Part shown: positions 1 through 10,268 of the stretch, piece after piece
Numbering within the stretch: the stretch's first letter is position 1
How the letters are laid out: the number at the start of each line of letters is the position of its first letter
DNA from: Viola odorata
Lineage: Eukaryota > Streptophyta > Magnoliopsida > Malpighiales > Violaceae
Direction of reading: 5' to 3'
Assembly: GCA_963691705.1 (NCBI GenBank)
Contig: OY829541.1
Span: 50,922,377-50,986,376, forward strand
Length of the DNA: 64,000 nucleotides
Position numbers and translations under genes: made by a program
Notes under the pieces: generated by a model
What the model was told of the DNA's origin: nothing
Database searches by the model: none
The model's input: only the letters and a program-made list of their open reading frames with translations

Positions 1-1664
1 TCCATCAATTTATTCCGCAAGTTTTTAAGCTTTAGGTGCCGCAATTGCGTGGTAGATATCGCCCCAAGATGGAGTGACGCACTGGTGCAGTCATTCTGGC
101 AGAGATTCCAGGGTTTCGAAGAGACTGTGGCGGGTTGGAAGAGCGGTTTCTTTATTGTGAATTTGCCTTTCCGCCCCTGGCCTGGAGGTTTCAATCGGTG
201 TCTCAATGACTCCATTTGGACAAATCCATCAACCATATCCAGGGACGAGCTCCGACAGACGAACATGTTGCTGGGGTTGAAATCGTCCTTCCGCATTCGA
301 GAGTTTGCCTTGCACAGGCTTATAGAGAAGTGTATTATAAGTAAGTTTCTTTTCTCTCGTTATCGCTTCAGCTAATTCAATGTTCTGATATGTCCTGTTG
401 GCAGGTGACGCTGAAAACCAACCGTTGGGCGATAAAGACGTTCCTCTGAACGTAAGACCACTCCAGACGCGGCCACCATCTCCTCCGCCTGAAAGTTCCA
501 GTCATCCTGCCGCTCCACCAAAAAGAAAAAGATTCAAAACTGTCGCCAAGCGAGGCATCTCTAACCGCGCTTCTCAATTTCTCAAGGACTGGTTACCCGT
601 TCGACAAGGAGTGACTTTGAATCGTCCTAAGGCTGAAATACTCGACAGCGATAGTGAGGACATGGACAATGATTCCGGGCTTCGTCACGCTTCCACAGCT
701 CAGCGTAAGAAACTACGCACGGGAAGTAGCAACCCCATCGCCGCGACTGCTTCGAACAAAGTTAGTGAAACCCCTGCTACCGACTGGCTCTTTCGGGAGC
801 GCAAGCACTTCCAAGGTAGCAGTGGCAGCCGAGGCTTCAACCGACATTTCTCCTGAAATTCCTAAGGCTCCGTCGGAGGTCAACCTTCCTCCTCCGACTG
901 CCGCTCCTGACTCTCCTATCTCGTCTTTTATTCCCGACGTCGCTGTCCCAAATCTTGCACCTGTCGTTCCTCCGCCTAATGGCCTTCCGCCATTATTCTG
1001 TACTTCTATCTCAGGAGCTGGGGGTTCCGCTGAAAGCCTCTCTCCTCCCTTTACCGCCAATCTATCTTCCCAAGGTCTTCAAGGAGCCATCTCCTATCGC
1101 TTGGATCTGTCTACTTTTGGCACCAGCGAACTTCGCGCACTAGGGATATCAGATCCGCTATCGCGAAATGAGCCGGTGGGTTCCGCGGTAGGTGCGATCT
1201 TTAGCTCTCCTAAAGATAGGGAGGAGATGTCAGAGCTTCCTCTGGAGGTTCATCGCGAACGCGCTTTGAATGAAGTGTTGGCCAGCTTTCGCATGCTAAA
1301 TTACTTCCTCGATATTCAGGGTAACAAGGCTCAGGGCTCCCCTTCTAAGGTGGCGGAGTTAACGCGACTCCAAAGTGATACCCAAGCTGAGTTTAATGAC
1401 TGCCGTGCTGAGTTGGCCAGAGAAAAGTCGATAGGGAAAGCAAAGATAGAACTTCTGGAGGTAGAACTGATGATGGCTGACAAAAAGAACATTCTCCTTC
1501 GTGAAGAGATAACGGCCCGTGATGCAAGGTTAGCAAAGATGTCCCATGAGATGTCGCGATGGAAGGATAAGGCGATACAAGCTTTTGCCACCGGATTCCC
1601 AGATTATTATCGCAGCGGGGCTTTCGATCCTGCCAAGATAGCTGACTATGCCTTTGAGAGTTAA
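1..1664 (+). pseudogene. Antisense gene copy 1 in the Tat element 3' region (partial, frameshifted)
   Basis: Open from base 1 (5' part missing) to a likely splice donor at 341 (GTAAGT), with acceptor at 401-404 and second exon 405-1664. The first exon matches copy 2 around W-K-x-x-F-F (WKSGFFIV against WKEQFFLV) and the following PxxWW/GFN words. The second exon is Pro/Ser-rich with a basic patch (PPKRKRFKTVAKR), then a conserved middle, then an acidic/basic coiled coil (1390-1590) ending DYAFES. The reading frame of the basic part (405 to about 790) differs from that of the coiled-coil part (about 790 to 1664), so a frameshift lies near 780-800. The fold resembles the proteins often labelled 'putative plant transposon protein'. 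Function unknown. It lies opposite to gag-pol, as do extra genes known in Tat elements. Confidence 0.65.
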
Positions 1665-2091
1665 AGGATGTAGATGTCGGGGGCGTCAAGGGAGTTTTTC
1701 CGCAATGAGCATAAGGCGGCATTTGAGAGTGTTTTATTTTTCTCTTCCGCATTACTTTTATCTGGCTTGTAATAATTGATAACTGCCGCTCTGCTCTGGA
1801 TAACGGTTAATTTTCTTCATGGTGTTATCTTGTTGATTACGTCATCATGCTTGATCTCTTCTGATAAAGCACTTTTGTTTTTTCGGAGCATTTAATGCTT
1901 AGAATCCCCTTATTAATGTGATTGAAGGATCATGATGATTCGAAGACATGTGTCTGCTCATCGAGACGCTAGGGCTAGCGTGATTTGACAGGATCAAAAC
2001 GTCTTCTCGTCTTTCTAGGGTTGTACTCATTACTCACGTCTGTCACGCGCGTAGCGACTGTTCCAGCAGTCATGCCTTTAGCCTCTTAGGG
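1665..2091. other. Spacer between the two antisense genes
   Basis: No gene seen. Its right end is the putative promoter of copy 2 (TATA at 2092). Confidence 0.6.
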
Positions 2092-2099
2092 TTATAAAA
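2092..2099 (+). promoter_or_regulatory. TATA box of antisense gene copy 2
   Basis: TTATAAAA, followed about 30 bases on by a pyrimidine-rich stretch suited to a start site and 170 bases on by the ATG at 2268. This suggests the antisense gene has its own promoter inside the retrotransposon. Confidence 0.5.
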
Positions 2100-3382
2100 C
2101 CCATCACTCTATCTCTTTTTTCCACTTTCGATAATCTGTTTCTCTACATCTTCTTGAATCGTTTGCGTTTCTGGCATTCATTCCCTAGGTACTTTGATTT
2201 TCTTCCCAAAAGGTACTTCTCATTTCCCTTTACCATCTTCTTTATTTCTTTGTTTTCTTTTCCCACCATGACAAAAAGAAAAACTCATGCTTCTGGGTCT
2301 AAATCGCGTGATGAAGAAAAAATAGAGACCATAGCCAGTACTATTACTTCTTCTGCCATTCTTGATAAACATCTGTCTGATTATGGGGCTACCCTCCCTG
2401 AGGGTTTCAAGGCTATTGTCGCCCCTGCATCTTTACGCTTGAATAGCGTTCTAATCGGTAATCGTAGAATCCTGTATGCCCAGATGTTCCGATATGGTTT
2501 CCGGTTTCCGGTTGACCCGTTTATCCAAGAGTTGCTTACCTCTCTGGATCTGAATCCTGTTCAACTGACTCCAAATGCCTACTGTGGCATTTATGCTTTT
2601 TTAGAACTCTGCAAGTACAAAGGAATTACATCTCCTTCCTTTGCATTACTCAAATCTCTGTTTAAGATGTATAACCGTCGGGGTGTGATAGCGATATCAC
2701 CCCATTATAATGACGATTCGCTCAAAAACTTCACCTGGAAACTCCTTCATCTGGAGTCTTCCATTGATAAATGGAAAGAGCAATTTTTTCTGGTTGAAAC
2801 CCCTAATCTTCCGGAGTCATGGTGGCGGTCTGGTTTCAACCAGAGCGTTAAGGATAGGGCTTGACGCCGCGTGGCTCTTGATGAAACGGAACAAGGCTGG
2901 TTTGACAAGCTGCTCAGTCTAGACATCAGCATTCACACCCGCCTTCTGGCTTGCGAGACCGATATCAAAGACTGCATTAGACGTGAGTATCGCGTCAATC
3001 TTTGATTTCCATCATTGGTACTAACGCTGATGCTGTCTTGTGCTTTTGCAGCAACTGATCCGGATTACGTTCCGGAGAGCGTCAGGAGGCGCCGGAAAAG
3101 ACTTCGTGGTAGGGAAACGGCCGCGACTATCAATATCGCCACTACATCAGCCGCCGCTTTGGTTCCTCCCCAAACATCTTCTGCATCTGTTGAGAAAGAA
3201 ACTGATACCATTCTAGTTGGTGTTCCTGTCATATCAGTCGCTATTCTTCCGCCTCGACCATCAGCTCGCAAAGCTTCCGCCAAAGGAAAAAAGAAAAAGA
3301 AGACCCGGAGCGTTGCTTCCCTCCAGTCACCGATTCCACCCTCTTCCGACGCGATCGGCTCTTCGGAAGCGCCTACCGCTGG

Positions 3383-3387
3383 GACGG
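3383..3387 (+). other. Left target-site duplication GACGG
   Basis: Matches 18593-18597 exactly. Together they bracket 3388-18592 and prove a single insertion event. Confidence 0.9.
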
Positions 3388-4315
3388 TGTTGATACCCGA
3401 ATTTTGACGCCATTTTTACTTAATTTTAGCATTTCTATTATTTAGTTAATTTACTGTCGTTTTTAGTTAATTTACTGTCGCTAGCATTTCTAAATTTTTC
3501 CATTGCATTTTAGCATCGTCAGCTTTCGAAATCGCATTTTTAATTTTTCGTCGCGTATTTTCATCATTATTATCATTATTATTTTCAGCCTTAAAAATTA
3601 CATTTTTAACTATCCGGCAGTCATTTCCTAGTTTTTTCTTCGTCTTAGGTCATCTCATGATTTTTAGGATTTTTAATATTTTAGCGCATTTTTTAGTTTT
3701 TTTATTTTTTATTATTATTTTCATTCGAGCTTTTATTGGACCCGAGTAAGTCCGCTCGGACAATAGCTTGAATTTGAAATGTTTTCCATCAACTAGTTGC
3801 TAGCTTTTTTTCCATTCACAACGGTCTACAACGTTTCGTGTAATTTTCGGCGTAACGTCATTATTTTTCCGTTCAAACGTTTCACGTTTTGGAATGAGAA
3901 AATAAATGCGTTAAATGAAAAATTCTTGTCATTCGCTGTAGACGGTTAAACCCGTCGTATTTTTCTCTACGCGACAGTACCTTCGGCTCGAAAAGTCAGA
4001 ACGTTTGTTCGCAGGAACCGGCTCGAGGCCATTTAAATCAGATAAAATGCCATTTAATCATGGTCGTTGATCTGGTCAACCAAGGAAAGTCAACCAGATC
4101 AATGGCCCTTGAATTACCTAGCATGGTGCACATGCACAGTGGGCGTGGAGTGCAGCGGAGCAGACCACCGGGATTACCTGCTCCCGTCGCTTCCTAGCTC
4201 GAGCTCGTAGATCTCTATCCCGTCCAGCCATCATCACGGCTCCCCTAGCCCCACCAGCGCACGCTCACGGCCACCACGCGCAGCACCCTCGTCCAAACGC
4301 CACGCGATCTTTGGC

Positions 4316-4323
4316 TATAAATA
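4316..4323 (+). promoter_or_regulatory. TATA box in the left LTR
   Basis: TATAAATA in the context GGCTATAAATATAAGCC, at about 930 bases into the LTR. It is the likely promoter of the element's RNA and is kept in the other LTR at 15840. Confidence 0.7.
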
Positions 4324-5164
4324 TAAGCCATCCTTCAACGAAAAATGGGTACCAATTTTGCAAGAAAACCTTGCTTCTTCCCTCTCTTGATCGATAGCTC
4401 ACTTAGAGCTTTGATTGCCTCAGTTTAAAGTTTCACAGTAAGCTTTTCTTCAAGCTTTTTCTTTCGTTCCTTTTAAGCGTTTCCTTCTTTAATTCGTTTT
4501 GCTTGGTTTGGATTAGATAAATTGCTTGTTTTTGTGCCATTAATTCATGTACATGATGTAGATTAAATACATGCTTTCAATTTTAAAAATCGTTAGCTAG
4601 ATTGTGCGAATTAATTAGTTTTCGATAATTAACGGTTTCATCATTTTTTCAAAATTAAACTCTGTACGATCTAAACTGCGAATCAAAGTTCGTACGGTCG
4701 GGAAGTCGTCGAGGAGACGAGCGTCCCGGTATGAAGATTTTCAAGATCCGACCACGGGTGGCCGGACCTTGGTCGCCGGCGACGTGGTGAAGATGACGAT
4801 GAATAGTGCCATAATGGCCTATTCATGCGTCAAAGGTGATGGGCTTGGTCCATCACCCTTCCTTTTAATTTTCATGGGCCAGGCACTATTTCTGGCCCAT
4901 TTCCCATTTTTCTTTCACTTTTTTAGTTGGGCCCAGCCCATTTTCATTTCTTTCTGAGATTTCGGATCACGCCTTTTTCGTAAAAATATTTCGTATGCTT
5001 CGTATGATTATTTTTCGTACTATCAACTGTTTAATTTTCCGTACTTATCAACTGTTTAATTTTCCGTACTTATCAACTGTTTAAATTATCCGCACTTTAA
5101 ATTTCCGCAATTTACTTTCGGCAATTTAAATTCAATCATTCATTTTACCGCCTACATGGTCAGT

Positions 5165-5760
5165 CGCATTTTAATTCTCGAAAATATCAACTGCTTTAAT
5201 TTTTCGCAAGCTGCTGGAAATTCTTCCGCAATTTATCAACTATTTATTTTCTGCTACTATCAACTATTTATTTTCTGCAAATATCAATTGTTTTATTTTC
5301 TGCAAATATCAATTCTTTTATTTTCTGCAAATATCAACTGCTTTAATTTTTCGCAAGCTGCTGGAAATTCTTCCGCAATTTATCAACTGTTTATTTTCTG
5401 CAAATATCAACTGTTTATTTTCTGCAAATATCAACTGTTTATTTTCTGCAAATATCAATTGTTTTATTTTCTGCAAATATCAACTGCTTTAATTTTTCGC
5501 AAGCTGCTGGAAATTCTTCCGCAATATCAACTGTTTATTTTCTGCAAATATCAATTGTTTTATTTTCTGCAAATATCACCTGTTTATTTTCTGCAAATAT
5601 CAATTGTTTTATTTTCTGCAAATATCAACTGCTTTAATTTTTAGCAAGCTGCTGGAAATTCTTCCGCAATATCAACTGTTTTATTTTCTGCAAATATCCA
5701 ACTGCTTATTTTCTGCATTATCAACCTGTTTTATTTTCTGCAAATCATCAAACTTTTTTA
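5165..5760 (+). repeat. Short tandem repeats in the left LTR, block 1
   Basis: Repeated 22-25 bp words of the form TATCAACTGTTTATTTTCTG plus CAAA, interspersed with a longer variant containing TTTTTCGCAAGCTGCTGG. The same block is at 16680-17235 in the right LTR with fewer copies. Confidence 0.85.
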
Positions 5761-5804
5761 ATTCCCTGTAAATCGTCAACTACATTTAATTTTTCTACAC
5801 TTAT

Positions 5805-6290
5805 CAAAACAGCATTTAAATTTCATATGCGTCAAATAAATCATTTTTCGCATGCAATCAAAACAGCATTTAAATTTCGTATGCGTCAAATAAATCATTT
5901 TTCGCATGCAATCAACTCAGCATTTAATTTTCGTATGCGCTAATTCTATCATTTCTCGCATGCAATCATGTCAGCATTTAATTTTTGTATGCGTTAAATA
6001 CATCATTTTTCGCATGCAATCATGTCATCATTTAAATCTCGTATGCGTTAAATAGATCATTTCTCGCATGCAATCATGTCATCATTTAAATCTCGTATGC
6101 GTAAAATCAATCATTTTTCGCATGCAATCAACTCAGCATTTAATTCTCGTATGCGTTAAATCCATCGTTTCTCGCATACAATCAACTGTCATGATTTATT
6201 TTCCTGCACTTATCAAACTCAGCATTTAATTCTCGTATGCGTAAAATCTATCATTTTACGTATGCAATCAACTGTCATTTAAAATTTTTG
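5805..6290 (+). repeat. Tandem repeats in the left LTR, block 2
   Basis: About nine copies of a 52-57 bp unit containing CGTATGCGTCAAATA and CATTTTTCGCATGCAATCA. The right LTR has the block at 17280-17700. The words CGTATGCG and CGCATGC are near-complementary, so each unit can form a small hairpin. Confidence 0.8.
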
Positions 6291-7175
6291 CACTCATAAA
6301 ATTGTTTATTTATTTCTCGAGCTATCGCTAACACTCTCATTTTTGTAGGTTTTAATTTCAAGCTTCGCTCGAAAGTACGCCTTTCGATTCCTTTTTATTT
6401 ATTCGATGCTTTCTACAAATATCAATTGCATGCATGATATATAGAACTGCTAGAATTAAAATCAACCCACTTGAACAACTTGTTTAAAGATTACTTAAAA
6501 TGCCATGTTCATGTGATTTTAAATTCTTGCTTATATTGACTGCATGTACATGGGGACTTTCGATCCCACATCAGTTTATCTTTTCAAAAACCTTTCATTT
6601 AATATGTACTCTGCTAGCTATCCATGATAGAATCACGTAGTAAGTAATTTAATCATGCATGGCCCGATGATGACATAGAGGGCGCTCATTCAGTCTTACG
6701 AAAATTTCAGTCCCATCACGTTACGGTCAGGGATAATCGATCGATCTTGATAAACGGTAACCCCATCCGAAAGATCTTTTTATTATTCCTGAACGGTCAC
6801 GATCATAGAAAAGACTAAAGTGACGATTCCTCTGAGGGCCCCCTTTTTCAAAACGCATTTTATCAAACACCTTTTTAAACACCTCTCTCATCAACCGGTA
6901 ACCATTTTCGGATGTGACTCGGGTGCCTAACACCTTCCCGAGACCATAAATACGACCCCGAACCTTTGTCTGGGGTCCAGACCCCTTTTTGTGCCTTTAG
7001 TTTTTTACTTATTATATTTCTTATGCCGTGACGATTAAGGTTCCCTAAACCTAGCAACCAAATTAGGGTGGCGACTTCATTGCATGTTGCGAGGCGTCTG
7101 TTTACGTTGAGCATTGTAAGGTCTCAAATTTCGTTTCACACTCGTGGATTTTTAAATTTTCGGGGCGCGACAGTT

Positions 7176-7193
7176 TGGCGACTTCACTGGGGA
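7176..7193 (+). other. Primer-binding site of the TR-GAG element
   Basis: TGGCGACTTCACTGGGGA, three bases after the left LTR. It begins with TGG (complement of a tRNA CCA end) and resembles the tRNA-Arg type PBS that I associate with Ogre elements. That tRNA assignment is from memory. Confidence 0.8.
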
Positions 7194-8664
7194 ATAAGGG
7201 TCGGAGCCGGTTTTATCTTTTTAGAGAGGTGTTTTATTTGTTTATTTATTTATTTGCTTTGATCAATTGTTGGTCTGTTCATTTATTTGCTTTATCAATT
7301 GTCATATGCATTTCATAGCGCCCTACACCCAGGGGACAATTACCAAATTATGAGGGTAGTAGTGACGCCCTAGGACACATGTCCTAGGTAGTGTTCACCA
7401 ATCCCAACTCGGATGAACCCCTAAAGCCAGTCGAAAGGTTCCGCGATTTTGCAAGGAATCGGGACACTAGACGACACTTTAGGGACCTTTTCATGGTATC
7501 ATCCGGGAACCATTCAAGCCAGTTAGAAATGTCAGAATCAGATCCCTAGCACGTGTATCATGATTATACCTGCTTTTTCGTGGCTCTATTCATCTTGGTA
7601 CCATGATTTCCATTTTTTCATAAATTTTCTGTTATACGAACTGTAAATTTTCTTACACGTGCTGGTTACTTTGCATTTAAAATTTTATTTTTGTCCCACA
7701 GGACCCGTTTTTGCTCATTCGATATGTCGGCACTTACACTACTTTCACTTGATATTTTTGGGGAACGAAGTTTCAACGATCAGGCACTGCAGAGCCGGAT
7801 TGCAGCTTTAGAGGCCGAGATAGAAATACAGAGAGGGGAGATGGCTTCAATGGAATACCGTTGGCAGGAGCAAGAGAATTCTGACTCTTAGGGTTGACAC
7901 CTTCACCTAAGGACTCGGACATCGCAAACCTTTTCTTTTCATGTAGTTAGGACCCCTAATCTGGTCTAGCCATTTTTTATGAATTTAGGTAGTTGGCTAG
8001 TTTACTACATCTTGTAAACACTTTTAATAAAGTCGTATGTTTTTCGGATATTTATTAAATCACCTTCAAACTTTCCATATCCATTGTCCATCCGATACCA
8101 CTCAAAAGACCATCGCAAAAAGAGAAAATCCCTCCGGGATAAACACAATCGTCTCATCAAAACTCCAAAAAAATCTACCAAATGCTTAAAACATCTAAGC
8201 ATTTCTCAGTCAGGGCCAGGTCTTCTTTGTTCATCACAAGACTCCCAATTCATGGTATAAGTCATCGTCTCTCCCCTCGGATAGGTTCATCAGGCATCAG
8301 GCCCTACGTCATTTGCGAGCGTAGTGTAAAAGAGATCTTCCTAGCGTGGCGGCATTGGTTGCCCCTATTGATTTGGGTTTCGCAGATAACATCTTAGATT
8401 GCTCCATATCGTTGGAATGAATAGAGGCTTCCTTCGCATATCATCCACAACTAGGAGATCACGCCTCTCCGACCGCCCTAAAAATATCAAGTGAAAGTGT
8501 AGCCAGAAAAGCAAATGAGCAACGTGGAGGCCTCGGGATCGTCCATCACTTGTACTTACTCTTTTTTCGTATTTTCTTTTTTCAGGTTCACGATAGCTCC
8601 TCGCAAGTGAATTACTCCACCGAGCCCCCCCCCCCCCCCCATAACTAGGCTTCAAAGGCAAAAA
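7194..8664 (+). other. Leader of the TR-GAG element, non-coding
   Basis: No convincing gene. It includes a near-palindrome at 7369-7388 (CCTAGGACA and its complement around a CA spacer) and a run of C at about 8624-8640 before the Gag start. A short open stretch at 7691-7891 could encode a coiled coil (ALEAEIEIQRGEMASMEYRW), but nothing else supports it. Confidence 0.5.
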
Positions 8665-10268
8665 ATGGCCGAACAAACCAAGACAGAAGAGGCATTGGCT
8701 GCTAGAATAAAAGAGTTAGAAGAGCAAGTAAGGGTTACTATAGAAAAGGCCACTCGGGGCGAAAAAGAGCGAGATGAAGCAACCACTGAGTTCCCACCCG
8801 GTTTTGATCCTAGTCAAATGATGGGACCCTTCTCATCTGTCGTCGCTGGATCTTCGGGACCCCGATCGTTTTCGGTTCCTGGGGGTCAATGGAAATGGAT
8901 TGATCCCGTCTTTGTACCCACCACCCCGAACCCTATAGCCAACACAGGTGAAGGAGTTGATACAGCTCTACATCATTCCTTTGTCAACCTTACTTTGGAC
9001 CCTGGTCAAAATCTGATTCGTCAGGAATCCCGGGGATTTTACCCACCTCAGGGTCATCCCACTCAAGTCGTGATTCCCAATCCTATGGGAAGTCGACCTC
9101 CTATTGTCAATCCGACGCAACCATCATTCACGACAGAACCCCGCCATACCTTAGTCCAAACGCTCTCGTCACAGAAAGACCGAATATGGATAGAATGAAC
9201 CTGCTAGAGGAAAGGCTCAGGGTCATCGAAGGAATAGACCCCTTCGACCCTACAGGTCCCGCTGCCATGTGCATGGTCTCGGGGATCATAATGCCTCCAA
9301 AATACAAGATTCCAAATTTTGAGAAGTACACTGGGATCGAGTGCCCAAAAACTCACCTCAAGGCCTATTACAACAAAATGGCCGATATGATACACAATGA
9401 GCCCATGTTAATCCATCTGTTCAGAGAGAGTTTGGCCAAGCATGCCTTGACCTGGTACATGAGTTTGGATGGGGATAAGATCAAAACTTGGAGAGATTTA
9501 TCGGATGCTTTCTTCAAGCAATACAAGTTCAATTTGGAGGTAGCGCCAGACCGTTCTGATCTCCGAAATCTTGAGAAAAAAACTGAAGAATTAGTGAAAA
9601 CTTATGCTCAGAGGTGGAGAGAACTAGATTCCAGAATTTCACCTCCTTTGAATGACAAAGAACTCATATCCATTTTCGTGGATACCTTCAAGGCTCCCTA
9701 CTACACTCATCTTATATCCAATCCATCAAATAACTTTTCTAACATGGTCATGGTGGCTGAAAGAGTCGAACAAGGGATCAAGTCGGGGAGAATCGATGTT
9801 TCCACACCAGAGGTAACACCTAAGAAAGAGCTCATCATAAAGGAAGATGTCAACTTTGCCTCTCACCAGCCTAGCTACAAGCCACCTTCCTCGCCACCTC
9901 CTTAAAACCCTACACCATTTCCACCATCTCCATATAACCCGCCAAACAACCAAAATAACCCAAGTAACCGTTGGAACCGGGGGCCACTGCCAACTCTTCC
10001 CGCTCCTCTGGGGGAAATTTATAAACATCTCTTGGCGGCTGGACAAATTGCGCCCACCCCAATGGCACCTCTGCAACCTCCCTACCCGAAGTGGTACGAT
10101 CATAACGCTAGATGCGAGTACCATGCTGGAGCTCAGGGTCACACGATAGAAAACTGCTTCGCCCTAAGAGGAAAGGTTCACCACTTGATCAAGAATGGAT
10201 GGATCTCCTTTGAAGGGTTAGCCAAAGGACCTAACACGACCGTCTACCCTCCTCCTACCAACCTTTGA
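8665..10268 (+). pseudogene. gag: Gag of the TR-GAG element (one frameshift, one stop)
   Basis: Starts at ATG 8665 (MAEQTKTEEALAAR), with an N-terminal coiled coil and a Pro-rich linker. The frame shifts near 9186-9198 into the main Gag domain (9186-9905), which has FEKYTGIECPKTHLKAYYNK, LTWYMSL, WRDLSDAFFKQYK and TYAQRWRELDSRI. A TAA at 9903-9905 interrupts the frame. It then continues to 10268 with a zinc-binding-like tail (CEYHAGAQGHTIENCFALR then HLIKNGWISF). The order and the tail are typical of Ogre/Tat Gag. Gag is the only protein of this element and would assemble particles and bind RNA. The shift could be decay or a built-in frameshift; intact relatives would tell. Confidence 0.85.

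Larger units (their letters stand above)
3388..7172 (+). repeat. Left LTR (3785 bp) of the TR-GAG element
   Basis: Begins TGTTGATACCCG and ends GGGCGCGACA. It has a TATA box at 4316, then two blocks of short tandem repeats (5165-5760 and 5805-6290). The last 300 bases contain a conserved stretch with CGGGTGCCTAACACC and AGGGTGGCGACTTCATTG. It is 171 bp longer than the right LTR. One cause is a 67-bp segment (4187-4253) absent from the right copy; the rest is mainly repeat-copy differences. Translations across the repeats (rich in FCKYQLF) are not genes. Confidence 0.92.

Noticed and set aside
713..1060. 115-residue minus-strand frame
   Set aside because: Antisense shadow of the Pro/Ser-rich part of antisense gene copy 1.
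5156..5644. 162-residue open frame in the left LTR (and a 193-residue one at 16655)
   Set aside because: Repeat translation (FCKYQLFIFCKYQLF) with a matching copy in the other LTR; not a protein gene.
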